DNA from: CAWIVH01 sp963839475
Lineage (GTDB): Bacteria > Acidobacteriota > UBA6911
Length of the DNA stretch: 64,000 nt
Assembly (NCBI GenBank): GCA_963839475.1
Contig: CAWIVH010000008.1
Coordinates: 1 to 64,000, forward strand
Direction: 5' to 3'
Shown here: positions 8,996 through 18,071 of the stretch, in pieces
How the letters are laid out: every line of letters starts with the position of its first letter
Numbering within the stretch: the first letter of the stretch is position 1
Program-made: the position numbers and the translations under genes
The notes under the pieces: model-generated
What the model was told of the DNA's origin: nothing
The model's database searches: none
What the model saw: the letters and a program-made list of their open reading frames with translations, nothing else

Positions 8996-9688
8996 CTACA
9001 TTTTTTTGGGACTGATCCGGGTGAGTTCATCAATGAAAATCTTGGCGTCTTTCGGAATGTTCGCGGTCTGGTGCAGCAAGATATCCCTGGGGGAAACCTG
9101 CTTTTGATACAGGATCTGGTTGGCATCCCTATCCTGACGCAGCGTATTCCCTTTTAACGAAATGCCCCCAAACAGTCCACGGCTCCTGGAATAAGCCAGA
9201 ATCTTGGCCGACATCAACGCGTCGGTCTCCGCCGAAGAAGTCCTGCCCACCGGACCAGCTGCGACTGATGCGTCGCCCCCGAGCGTGAACTTGCTGTCCA
9301 GGAGGCTCTCAAGACCTCCCAGATTCATCACCACCAACACCAGGTCGACTGCCTGAGCCCCAATCTGAAGACCGAAGCTGCCCCCTTCCAACTGAATCAT
9401 CGAAGGCGCACTCCAGGGACCTTCGCCGTTATTCGTCCGACAGGCAATTACACCTTTGCCGTAGGCCCCACCGAACATGAATCCGCCCTTTTTAAGGGAA
9501 GGGATCACTGCCACACAGACGCATTTGTTGAGTAGATCCTTGGGGATGCCCTTCTCGGGAATACCCGAAATCTCCTTTAAAACAACGGCAGCTCTAACCA
9601 CTCTGTCGTTGATTTCGTTCGCCGCCAGGGCCGATGAGGTGCCCAAGCCGGCAAGAAGCAGCAGCGTCATCCAGACTTTTGTTTTCAA
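8996..9688 (-). CDS. exported SYLF (Ysc84) domain lipid-binding protein
   Basis: A 230-residue protein with a Sec signal peptide cleaved after about residue 22 (SALAA). The rest matches the SYLF/DUF500 family: CVAVIPSLKKGGFMFGGAYGKGV, followed by GGSFGLQIGAQAVDLVLVVMN and the glycine-rich GGDASVAAGPVGR. These domains bind membrane lipids in eukaryotes; bacterial members are envelope proteins of uncertain role. It converges with the tesA-like gene, with 20 bases between stops. An AGGA-type site precedes the ATG. Confidence 0.85.
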   Translation of the reverse strand: MKTKVWMTLLLLAGLGTSSALAANEINDRVVRAAVVLKEISGIPEKGIPKDLLNKCVCVAVIPSLKKGGFMFGGAYGKGVIACRTNNGEGPWSAPSMIQLEGGSFGLQIGAQAVDLVLVVMNLGGLESLLDSKFTLGGDASVAAGPVGRTSSAETDALMSAKILAYSRSRGLFGGISLKGNTLRQDRDANQILYQKQVSPRDILLHQTANIPKDAKIFIDELTRISPKKM

Positions 9689-9995
9689 AGCATATCCTCC
9701 GAGACCTCAGGGAATGGTCAGCAGTCCGTTCACTTCCCTAAGAATACCACATCCTTTTGCGGCTGCGAACCTGCTCTGCCGGGAAGGCTTCCCTCTTTTT
9801 AATGATTATGGTATCTTTTTTCAAAAATACCGGAAATTATTACTAAATAGGTATCTTTGTAAGACAAGGGAGCCTAGACTAATCTCAATTGCTATGCTAA
9901 AACATAGCCGTCTTGGGAAATAGGGGCTGGTCCTGTGGAGCATCGCCACGGCCTCCGGCCCGGATTCAATTTGTTGGAAGTAGCGGAGACCTTGA
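9689..9995. other. intergenic region between divergent genes
   Basis: No gene is seen. It should hold promoters for the SYLF gene (minus) and the radical SAM gene (plus). An imperfect inverted repeat GGTATcTTTT / AAAATACC spans 9810-9831, and its left arm GGTATCTTT recurs at about 9852, so an operator is possible. A short hairpin GGGAA-GGC-TTCCC followed by a T-rich run lies at 9781-9799. The region is clearly AT-rich from 9797 to 9900. Confidence 0.35.
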
Positions 9996-11012
9996 ATGAA
10001 AACCTCGACCAGGCTGAAGTCCTACTATCGCGAGTTCTGTTTCGTGATGAAAGGGCTGCTATCCACTGATCACCCCGTCCTGGCCCACATCATACCCATG
10101 CGCAGGTGCAATTTATCCTGCGCCTACTGCAATGAGTACGACAATTTTTCCCAACCGGTCCCCCTGGTTGACATGAACCGTCGGATTGACAAACTGGCTG
10201 AACTGGGGACAACGGCGGTTATCATCAGCGGCGGGGAACCGCTCCTTCACCCGGACCTTGACCAGATTGTGGCGAGGATTCGCCGCCACGGTATGCTCGC
10301 GGCGCTTATATCCAATTGTTACCTGATGACCCGGGAGCGGATCCTTCGGTTGAATAAAGCCGGACTGGAATATCTGCAGGTCAGCATCGACAACGTGAAT
10401 CCCGACGAGGTCTCCAAAAAAAGCTTGAAACTGCTGGACAAGAAGCTCCAGTGGTTTTCGGAATTGGCTGAATTCAAGGTGAATGTCAATTCCGTCATGG
10501 GAGGAGGGATCCGCAATCCCGAGGATGCGCTGGTTATCGGGAAGCGTGCGGTTGAATTGGGTTTGACGAGTTCCCTGGGAATCATCCACGATTCCACGGG
10601 AGGTTTGCAGCCTCTAAATAGTGTCGAGCGTGCCATTTTTGAGCAGATGAAATCGATCGGCAAGAAGGGATACACGCGGCTTAATTATTTTCAGGACAAT
10701 TTGGCTGAGGGGAAGCCCAACCGATGGCGCTGCCGGGCGGGCGCACGCTATCTTTATGTTTGTGAGGACGGCCTGATTCATTATTGCTCGCAGCAGCGAG
10801 GCTATCCGGGAATACCCCTTCTGAATTACACTCTTGAAGACATCCGCAGGGAATACCTGACCACGAAGACCTGCGCGGATTATTGCACGATCGCCTGTGT
10901 TCACCAGGTTGCCGCATTTGATTTCTGGCGCGACCCCCAGGGAATCCCCCATTCGCGCCCACAGCGCCAGGATCCTGTGCCGGCCATGCAGCAGCTCTAC
11001 GAGATCAAATAG
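9996..11012 (+). CDS. radical SAM protein with C-terminal cysteine cluster
   Basis: A 338-residue enzyme with the cluster motif CNLSCAYC (Cx3Cx2C) near residue 38 and the SAM motif ISGGEPLLHPD near residue 75. The C-terminus has cysteines in RCRAGARYLYVCEDGLIHYC and CADYCTIAC, the pattern of a twitch/SPASM auxiliary iron-sulfur domain. It has the same length and layout as the product of the 1582 gene, although the two are clearly diverged. The substrate is unknown; no precursor peptide gene is seen. An ATG at 9996 with a weak GGAG upstream is the only reasonable start. Confidence 0.85.
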   Translation: MKTSTRLKSYYREFCFVMKGLLSTDHPVLAHIIPMRRCNLSCAYCNEYDNFSQPVPLVDMNRRIDKLAELGTTAVIISGGEPLLHPDLDQIVARIRRHGMLAALISNCYLMTRERILRLNKAGLEYLQVSIDNVNPDEVSKKSLKLLDKKLQWFSELAEFKVNVNSVMGGGIRNPEDALVIGKRAVELGLTSSLGIIHDSTGGLQPLNSVERAIFEQMKSIGKKGYTRLNYFQDNLAEGKPNRWRCRAGARYLYVCEDGLIHYCSQQRGYPGIPLLNYTLEDIRREYLTTKTCADYCTIACVHQVAAFDFWRDPQGIPHSRPQRQDPVPAMQQLYEIK

Positions 11013-11103
11013 CCTCCCGCTTATCCAGGCGGCAGTTTTCCTTTCGGCTGATGATGGTGTCTTGCGCGCCTCCAATCCTGCGACCGCATGACAGCGGTTC
11101 GTC

Positions 11104-12420
11104 TTACGATGGGCGCAGCAGGTCTGTGCGGATGAGGTCGAGCGCACGGTCCAGATCTTTGAGGCGAGCATAAATCGGCAGTGAAAAACGGATGTTCGGG
11201 CCGATTTTTCCGGCCGCTTCGCCAGCCTGCAGCCAGATCCGATGGGTCTCCCACATACGGCCCGGGAAATCGCCCATTTTTTTGGCCGGGAGGACGACCT
11301 TGACCATGGATGTGGACATTTCCGGCGGCGGTCCGTTCATGAACCAGGCACCTTCGATTTTAGAAAGTTTCTCCCGGAGATAGCGATTCAAAAATCTGCC
11401 CCTTTCCGCGATGTTTTCCTTTCCCAGCCGCTCCTGGAAGTCGATGGCGGCGACCAGCCCTACCAGCAGGGAATAATTGGAGGTGCCTATATTGGTCAGC
11501 CTCTCACAGCCGAGTTTGCGGTCGTCCCAGGTGCCGCTCGCGGTATGGCACCAGAGTTTTTGATCCATTCCTTTTCGGCAGTAAAGCACCCCGGTGCCTT
11601 TGGGTCCATAAAGCCATTTGTGCGGGCTGGTTGCGTAGAAGTCGCAGCCGATGTCATGCATATCGAGCGGCAGCTGCCCGATGGCGTGAGCTCCATCGAA
11701 AACCGAGAATATGTTGCGGCTGCGAGCAAGCGACGATATGGCTTTGGCCGGGAGCATACCGCCGGTAACTGTTGTAATGTGGCTGACGCTGATGACTTTG
11801 GTGCGGGGCGTTATGGCTCGTTCGATCTGAGAGAGCATTTCTCCCGGGCTTTTGGGGGACAGAGGCATTTCGAATTCGCGAACGACAATTCCGTAGCGCT
11901 TGGCCCGTTGGTACCAGGCGGATCTTCCTCCCGGATGCTCCTGATCCGAGAGCAGGACTTCGTCCCCCGCCTCGAGGTCCAGACCTGTGGCAACGGTGTT
12001 CATCCCCTCGGTGGCGTTCCTGGTCAGGACGATTTCATCGGCATCGGCGCCGATAAATCCGGCCACTCTCTCGCGGATTTCCTTGCTTGGGCCGTAACCC
12101 CACCATGGGTATTCGCCATATTTACGTGCCCGGCTGGTCTCACTCTCGATCAGATGGCGAACCATAGCTTCGACAACGGCACGGTGCGACAGTCCAAGGC
12201 TGCCGTTATTGAGAAAAAGCACATCGTCGGCGACGTAAAAGAGCTTCCGAATCTTTTCCCAGTAGGTTTCATCGTCGGGCCGGCCGGGTCCCAGGTCGGA
12301 AGCCGCCCGAAGTGCAGGCAGTTCACCCTGGGGATCAGCGGCGATCGCCTCCAGGGCTGAGAGCATTTCCAGGGAACCGAGGCCCAGGAGATGGCCAAGG
12401 AAACTGCGCCGGTTTTGCAT
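11104..12420 (-). CDS. Tat-exported class V aminotransferase (isopenicillin N epimerase-like)
   Basis: A 438-residue PLP enzyme. The N-terminus NRRSFLGHLLGLG is a twin-arginine signal, so the folded holoenzyme is probably exported to the periplasm. The PLP lysine is in SPHKWLYGPKGTG, and the aspartate that binds the pyridine nitrogen is in VFDGAHAIGQLP. DQEHPGGRSAWYQRAKRYG is typical of the IPN epimerase/cysteine-desulfurase-like branch. Reaction and substrate are not predictable. Exported members of this family are common in Acidobacteriota-type genomes. AGGCAGG lies just upstream of the ATG. Confidence 0.87.
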   Translation of the reverse strand: MQNRRSFLGHLLGLGSLEMLSALEAIAADPQGELPALRAASDLGPGRPDDETYWEKIRKLFYVADDVLFLNNGSLGLSHRAVVEAMVRHLIESETSRARKYGEYPWWGYGPSKEIRERVAGFIGADADEIVLTRNATEGMNTVATGLDLEAGDEVLLSDQEHPGGRSAWYQRAKRYGIVVREFEMPLSPKSPGEMLSQIERAITPRTKVISVSHITTVTGGMLPAKAISSLARSRNIFSVFDGAHAIGQLPLDMHDIGCDFYATSPHKWLYGPKGTGVLYCRKGMDQKLWCHTASGTWDDRKLGCERLTNIGTSNYSLLVGLVAAIDFQERLGKENIAERGRFLNRYLREKLSKIEGAWFMNGPPPEMSTSMVKVVLPAKKMGDFPGRMWETHRIWLQAGEAAGKIGPNIRFSLPIYARLKDLDRALDLIRTDLLRPS

Positions 12421-12490
12421 GGATACCTGCCTTTCTTGGTCGTCAAACCATCCATGGCCGGAAAGCGAGAGCGGCCGGAGGACAGGGAGA

Positions 12491-13372
12491 TCAGTGCTTT
12501 GGCGCGTTGGTGCGGACGCTTTTCAGGACGGACTCAAGCGACTCTCGAGGCGTGGAACGGATATAAGCAGCGATGGGCGGCAGCCACTTGATGATAGCCG
12601 GGATGTTGCGGCTTAAGCTGGCCGATTCACATTCCACGATTACACCCTTTTCCGTCTGCTGCAGTCTCCACCAACTCACCAGCCGCCACAGGAATCCGCG
12701 ATCGTTGCCGGGGGGGCGCTCCCGCTCCGCCTCGGTCCCGGGGTTCTCAAGCTCGGCGATCTTGACTGCGATGCTGCGGCTGGATGCCTTTCCGGGCCCA
12801 TGAGAATAATAGTCGCATTCCTGTTCGGTATTGTAATAGGCCGTTACGAAAGACTTGGTCCGCTTCAGCCTGAAGTAAAAGCGATAATGGGTGCCGCTCC
12901 TGGAAAGAAGTTTTGATTTTTCGACATCGGCGAACCGGGCGGCGTGGTTGTCATAGTCCTGGAGAAATTTCAGAACTTCGGACAGGTTCCCGCCGGGGAT
13001 AAGCACCGCGCCCCAGAGGTGGTGGATCTCGCCGTCTGGAACCGAAAATTTAACGCCCGGGGGCACCGGGCTCCGCATGGAGGTGACCACAATTTCGCCC
13101 GCTCCGATTTTGTGTTTGATTTCAGCTTGATCCTTTGCGGGCAGAAAATCTTCGATCAGAAAACGCGATGGATCGCCCAGTTCCTGGCGCACCCGTTCAT
13201 CTGCCCAGGCGAAATAGCGCTCCCATGCGGAAACGGTGGCCGGTTTGAGATCGGTGAGTAGCGCCTCCAAAGCCGGTGATTGCGCTGCCCCGGTGAGGGA
13301 CAGGGCCAGAGAAGCCGCCAGGAGGCGGATCACCTCGGCATACCGGCGTTTCGAGGGAAGTGGCAAGGTCAT
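12491..13372 (-). CDS. exported START/SRPBCC-like protein of unknown function
   Basis: A 293-residue protein with an N-terminal signal peptide (hydrophobic LLAASLALSLTGA, residues about 17-29). The core runs from a hydrophobic ligand-pocket-like region (GEIHHLWGAVLIPGGNLSEVLKFLQDYDNH) to a long C-terminal helix (IPAIIKWLPPIAAYIRSTPRESLESVLKSVR), the arrangement of SRPBCC/START domains. I do not recognise a named family. Its ATG overlaps the stop of the SRPBCC gene at 13369 in an ATGA, so the two are translationally coupled, and both have the same kind of fold. Confidence 0.65.
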   Translation of the reverse strand: MTLPLPSKRRYAEVIRLLAASLALSLTGAAQSPALEALLTDLKPATVSAWERYFAWADERVRQELGDPSRFLIEDFLPAKDQAEIKHKIGAGEIVVTSMRSPVPPGVKFSVPDGEIHHLWGAVLIPGGNLSEVLKFLQDYDNHAARFADVEKSKLLSRSGTHYRFYFRLKRTKSFVTAYYNTEQECDYYSHGPGKASSRSIAVKIAELENPGTEAERERPPGNDRGFLWRLVSWWRLQQTEKGVIVECESASLSRNIPAIIKWLPPIAAYIRSTPRESLESVLKSVRTNAPKH

Positions 13373-13836
13373 TCCTCCTCCGGCTGGCGGGGTTTACCGG
13401 CCCGCTCCCGCCGCTCGCAGAAGTCCTTCAAATCCTGCAGCACGTAATTCCAGCCCTCGCTGAGGACCGAAAAAGATTCTTCATCCATCGTCGGTCCATC
13501 CTGGTCCAGGAGATCGACCTCCGTTGTTCCCCGCTTGTGCTGGATCGTATAACGGAAAACATGCCTCGGCTGTTCAACCGGCCCGCCTCCTTCATCATGC
13601 CAGGTGATCTCGACCAATGTGCCGGGCAGAAGCCGGGTAAAAATGCCTTTGCCTCTGGTGCCCGATTTCTCCGATTTCCAGAAAGCAGTGAGTTCACCGC
13701 CCTCCCGGGCATCGGATGAGGCTCGATCGCAAAACCAACGGACCAGATCCCGCGCGTCCGTCAGTGCTTTGAATACGATCGCCGGGCTGGCCTGGATTAA
13801 GACTCTCTTTTCAATTTGGCCGTTTTCAAAACCCAT
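13369..13836 (-). CDS. AHSA1/SRPBCC domain protein
   Basis: A 155-residue cytosolic protein of the activator-of-Hsp90-ATPase-1-like family (PF08327 type). Characteristic stretches are IQASPAIVFKALTDARDLVRWFCDRA at the N-terminus, ITWHDEGGG in the middle and GWNYVLQDLKDFCERRE at the C-terminus. Such proteins bind hydrophobic small molecules; the ligand is unknown. It is the first gene of a two-gene unit and overlaps the next gene by four bases (ATGA). A TATACT -10-like hexamer lies upstream on the minus strand near 13850. Confidence 0.85.
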   Translation of the reverse strand: MGFENGQIEKRVLIQASPAIVFKALTDARDLVRWFCDRASSDAREGGELTAFWKSEKSGTRGKGIFTRLLPGTLVEITWHDEGGGPVEQPRHVFRYTIQHKRGTTEVDLLDQDGPTMDEESFSVLSEGWNYVLQDLKDFCERRERAGKPRQPEEE

Positions 13837-14250
13837 TATTCCGGTACCTTAGTATAATTCCTGAATGAAGGCCTCCTGGCTGCTGGAGTTCTCCCTACCA
13901 TGCTGCTGCGCGCCTGTTTCTGAAAGCCGAATCCGAGCCGCGCCTCCCGTCGAAGATCGGCATGGGTGGAAACTATAATGATGCACGGATGCTTTGTGAA
14001 CAGATATTTCGCCGCCGGGATAGGCCGGGATGCTGGCAAGGCACAAAAATAGCCGTGCGTCGTCCGGATCCTTGATATCTGCGGAAAAACCGCTGCCGCG
14101 ACCAGAGGAATTCAGGCCGTCGTGTCGCGCGTGACGGTTGTGCTGGCAGCGGGAGTCGGCTTCCTCTCTTCAGCTTCCGCTTTGATTTGACTTACTATAA
14201 CCTTCCTGCCATTGTGGTGCCCTGCTCCAGTTCTTGATAGGAGGACGAAA
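13837..14250. other. intergenic region, no gene seen
   Basis: This 414-base gap separates two divergent genes and should carry their promoters. Short frames exist on both strands but none has a recognisable product or ribosome binding site. The only firm element is the AGGAGG ribosome binding site just before 14251. Confidence 0.4.
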
Positions 14251-16971
14251 ATGCCGAAGAGATATGCCTGGACCGCTCTGATGATTTTGTTATTCGTTCT
14301 GGCCATGGGGCTGGCCTTTGCCGTGGACATGTACTTCGATTTTTTGTGGTTTAAGGAGCTGGGCAAGACCCCCATTTTCACTACCTCGCTCTATGCCAAG
14401 GGGGTAATCGGTTCGGGTGTTTTGTGTGTGGTATTTCTCTTCTTTTATCTAAACCTGATGTTTGCAGAAAATGCTCCCGGTTTGATCCAAATCGGGATTC
14501 CTACCCCCACCGGTCAGATTACAGCCTATACCTTCCCGCGGGATTTCCTGCGCAGACTCCTGGGAATGGCATCGGGTGTCTTGGGATTGTTCTTTGCGGC
14601 ACGTTCGGCTGAGAACTGGGAGATCATCTGGCAATGGATGAACAGGGTCGAGTTTGGAACTGTCGACCCGATCTTCAGTAAGGATATTTCGTTTTATTTC
14701 TTCGTTCTCCCGGTGATGGAGGAACTCGTTCGGGTCGGCCTGTTGATGTGCGTGCTGACAGGTGTGGCATCCCTCGTGCTTTACTATTTTAAAGGCGTTC
14801 TTTCGTTCAAGCCTTCCTCGGGACGAGGGCCCCAGGGGCGCATCCGGACGCACGTATCGCTTTTGGCTTTTGTGTTTTTTCTATTTTTGGCCGCCGATGC
14901 CTGGCTGGACAGGTTTCAGATCCTATTCGCCAATCACGGCCCGATGTATGGGGCGACCTACTCCGACCTGCATGCCAGGCTGCCGCTTCTGGGATTTCTG
15001 GCCATATGCAGTGCAGTCGGTGCGGCGCTTTTGCTGTTTAACGCCTTCGCCAGAAACAACCGGGCTGCGGTCGTATGCATCCTAGTTTATGGCGCCGCGC
15101 TTGCGGCAACAAACATTTACCCGGCTTTGCTTCAGAAATTCGTGGTGGCGCCCAACGAGCTTGGCAAGGAGGCGCCTCAAATCCAGCACAACATTGACGC
15201 AACCCTTCGTGCCTACAAGCTGGATAGTGTTCAGGACCGGGATCTTTCCGGCGACAAGGCGCTGACTCCGGATGATATTAAAGCCAACGCCGCGACCATC
15301 CACAGCATCCGGCTTTGGGATCATCAGCCGCTCCTCGATGCCTTCAGCCAGATTCAGGAGATTCGCACCTACTATGATTTTGTTTCGGTCGACAATGACC
15401 GTTATCTCATTAACGGAGAACACCAGCAGATAATGCTGTCCGCGCGTGAATTGAACGGCGCCAATCTGCCCGAAAGGAACTGGATCAATGAGCACCTGAG
15501 CTACACCCACGGTTATGGCCTCACCTTGGGTCCGGTGAACCGGGTCACCAGCGAAGGTTTACCGGTGCTGATGGTGCAGGATATTCCTCCGCGGACCACC
15601 GATCCCGTATTCCGGATCGATCGGCCCGAAATCTATTTCGGTGAACAAACCAAGGGGTATGTGGCGGTAAAAACAGGCGCCAAAGAATTCGACTATCCTG
15701 CCGGTGAAGAAAATGTCTATACATCCTACCAGGGAACAGGGGGGGTGCCGGTCGAATCCTTTTTAAGGAAACTCCTGTTCGCGGTCTATTTCAAGGATCC
15801 TAATGTCGTCCTTTCTCCGCTCGTGAAAGCGGAGAGCAGGTTTTTGTATTTTCGCGATATCAAGACTCGTCTCAATCGTGTCGCACCCTTTCTCATGCTT
15901 GACCAGGATCCATACCTGGTGATTCACGATGGTCGACTCTTCTGGATTCAGGATGCCTATACCTCGGGATGGCGATACCCCTATTCGACGCCCGTCCGCG
16001 GAATAGGCAACTACATGCGTAATTCGGTGAAGATGATCCTGGATGCGTACAACGGGACCGTAGACCTGTACGTGACGGATCCGGAGGATCCGCTGATACG
16101 GGTTTACCAGCGGATATTCCCCGGTGTATTTCGTCCGGATTCCGATATTCCATCCGGCTTGCGGAGTCACCTGAGGTACCCGGAAGACATTTTCAAGGTG
16201 CAAACGTCGATCTATTCCGTTTATCACATGACTCACCCGCAGACTTTTTACAACAAGGAGGATCTCTGGGAGATTCCGGCTTTGGGTGCGACCGGAAACG
16301 AATCGATTATGTCCCCTTATTACACCATCATGAGGCTTCCGCAGGAGCAGCAGGAGGAGTTTATCCTCATGCTGCCATTTACGCCCGGCCGGAAAGACAA
16401 TTTGTCGGCATGGATGGTGGCGCGCAGTGATGGTGAACGCTACGGCCAGCTGGTGGTTTACCGGTTCCCGAAAAAGAAGCTGGTTTACGGTCCGAAACAG
16501 ATTGCTGCGCGAATCAACCAGGACGCCGAAATCAGCAAGCTGCTTTCGCTTTGGGATCAGCGCGGCTCCCAGGTCATTCAGGGCACCTTGCTGGTGATTC
16601 CGGTAGAAGAGGCTCTGCTTTATATCAGGCCCCTGTATCTGCGCGCTGAAAGCGGCAAAATTCCCGAACTTAAGCGTGTGATTGTGGCTTATGAAAACAA
16701 GATAGCGATGGAGGAAACACTGGAGGGTTCGCTTGCCCGCATATTCCAATTTGATGTCCCCCAGGCTTCCGTGCCCGGAATTTCACAGGCGGCGGTAGCC
16801 ACGGGGAAAAATCAGCCTGCCCAGCCTTTCGAGACCAAGGATCTTGCGCGTCAGGCAAGAGAAGCCTATGACCGGGCGATCAATGCTCAAAAACAGGGGG
16901 ATTGGGCTAAATACGGAGAGGAGATCCGCCGACTGGGCTCGATCCTTGAAGAGATGAAAAAGATCCAGTGA
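14251..16971 (+). CDS. UPF0182 family membrane protein
   Basis: A 906-residue protein matching the UPF0182/COG1615 family in length and layout. The first 320 residues hold about seven membrane helices (for example WTALMILLFVLAMGLAFAV and VCILVYGAALAATNIYPALL). The remainder is a large extracytoplasmic domain with family hallmarks such as WINEHLSYTHGYG and RNSVKMILDAYNG. Function is unknown. The start at 14251 has TAGGAGG seven bases upstream, better than the longer frame from 14212. The gene appears to be transcribed alone. Confidence 0.92.
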   Translation: MPKRYAWTALMILLFVLAMGLAFAVDMYFDFLWFKELGKTPIFTTSLYAKGVIGSGVLCVVFLFFYLNLMFAENAPGLIQIGIPTPTGQITAYTFPRDFLRRLLGMASGVLGLFFAARSAENWEIIWQWMNRVEFGTVDPIFSKDISFYFFVLPVMEELVRVGLLMCVLTGVASLVLYYFKGVLSFKPSSGRGPQGRIRTHVSLLAFVFFLFLAADAWLDRFQILFANHGPMYGATYSDLHARLPLLGFLAICSAVGAALLLFNAFARNNRAAVVCILVYGAALAATNIYPALLQKFVVAPNELGKEAPQIQHNIDATLRAYKLDSVQDRDLSGDKALTPDDIKANAATIHSIRLWDHQPLLDAFSQIQEIRTYYDFVSVDNDRYLINGEHQQIMLSARELNGANLPERNWINEHLSYTHGYGLTLGPVNRVTSEGLPVLMVQDIPPRTTDPVFRIDRPEIYFGEQTKGYVAVKTGAKEFDYPAGEENVYTSYQGTGGVPVESFLRKLLFAVYFKDPNVVLSPLVKAESRFLYFRDIKTRLNRVAPFLMLDQDPYLVIHDGRLFWIQDAYTSGWRYPYSTPVRGIGNYMRNSVKMILDAYNGTVDLYVTDPEDPLIRVYQRIFPGVFRPDSDIPSGLRSHLRYPEDIFKVQTSIYSVYHMTHPQTFYNKEDLWEIPALGATGNESIMSPYYTIMRLPQEQQEEFILMLPFTPGRKDNLSAWMVARSDGERYGQLVVYRFPKKKLVYGPKQIAARINQDAEISKLLSLWDQRGSQVIQGTLLVIPVEEALLYIRPLYLRAESGKIPELKRVIVAYENKIAMEETLEGSLARIFQFDVPQASVPGISQAAVATGKNQPAQPFETKDLARQAREAYDRAINAQKQGDWAKYGEEIRRLGSILEEMKKIQ

Positions 16972-17134
16972 GTTTGCCGGAATCTGCCTGGACGAATGAT
17001 GGCTATAGTTTGATTTTCATGGTTTTCTTTTCCATAGCCGCAATCCGGGTTGGCAATCTGCGATCCAATCAGGGCACCCTTCTTCATGGAATGAGTCATG
17101 CGGACAAGAGCATGGGGAGGGGCGGCTTTGAGAC

Positions 17135-18070
17135 TTAGTGCGGCATGGTCTTGACATCTTCCAGTCCGGCCAGAACGACTTGGTTCCTTCCATCGGCTTT
17201 GGCGCGGTAAAGAGCGATATCAGCTCTCCGGATGAGGGACTCCATATCTTCAGATTCAGCTACGCGATAGGTGGCGACTCCCAGGCTGATGGTAACTCTG
17301 GTTTCGGTATCGCGTATCTGGATGTTTTGATCGCTGATCACTTTGAGCAGGCGTTCGGCCATCTGCAGGATATTCCCCTCATCGCACCCGGGAAATACAA
17401 TGAGGAATTCCTCACCGCCGTATCTTCCGATGTAATCGTAGGGGCGGATGGAATTTGCCATTCGTTCGGCGATTTCACACAGCACCGAGTCTCCGGCAGC
17501 GTGGCCATAGGTGTCGTTGACCGATTTGAATTTGTCGATATCTACGATCGCTACGGCCAGCGGAGTGGTCTGCCTGATGGCTCTTTTTGCCTCGATCTGC
17601 AGGGCATTCAATATGGCGGCGCGATTCATGAGGCGAGTGAGCGGGTCGTGGGTTGCCTGGTAGCGAAGCTCCTCGCGCGCGGAAACCAGGTCCATTTGCA
17701 GGTCCAATATCCTCTTTCCGGAACGCAGGCGTCCCCGCAGTTCCAGGGGATCGAACGGCTTCTTGATGAAGTCATCCGCACCTGCGTCCAGTCCGGCGAT
17801 AAGGTCTCCTTGCTGGTCGCGGGAGGTCAAGAGGATGATGTAGATATAGGTTTCCGCGATGCGCTTTCTCAGCCTTCTGCAGATCTCCAGGCCGTCAAGC
17901 CCAGGCATCATCCAGTCCAGGATTACGAGGCTGGGTGCATTTTCCCCTTGGAGGAGTTCCCAGGCTTCATTCCCGTCCGATGCAGTCACCACCTGGAAAT
18001 CCCACTTTTTTAGCATGGATTCCAGGATCCGCCTGAAAACTACATCGTCCTCTGCAACCAGAACTTTCAC
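17135..18070 (-). CDS. response regulator diguanylate cyclase (REC-GGDEF)
   Basis: A 311-residue c-di-GMP synthase. Residues 1-120 form a receiver domain with the acidic pair AEDD, phospho-acceptor aspartate in VILDWMMPG and the switch lysine in IKKPF. A GGDEF domain follows with active-site GGEEF and an intact inhibitory I-site RPYD five residues upstream, so product inhibition is expected. The start is GTG at 18070, which overlaps the region of the upstream kinase stop and has GGAAGGTGG upstream; the in-frame ATG at 18199 would lie well inside the kinase gene. The kinase at 18072 is therefore its likely partner. Confidence 0.9.
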   Translation of the reverse strand: MKVLVAEDDVVFRRILESMLKKWDFQVVTASDGNEAWELLQGENAPSLVILDWMMPGLDGLEICRRLRKRIAETYIYIILLTSRDQQGDLIAGLDAGADDFIKKPFDPLELRGRLRSGKRILDLQMDLVSAREELRYQATHDPLTRLMNRAAILNALQIEAKRAIRQTTPLAVAIVDIDKFKSVNDTYGHAAGDSVLCEIAERMANSIRPYDYIGRYGGEEFLIVFPGCDEGNILQMAERLLKVISDQNIQIRDTETRVTISLGVATYRVAESEDMESLIRRADIALYRAKADGRNQVVLAGLEDVKTMPH

Positions 18071-18071
18071 C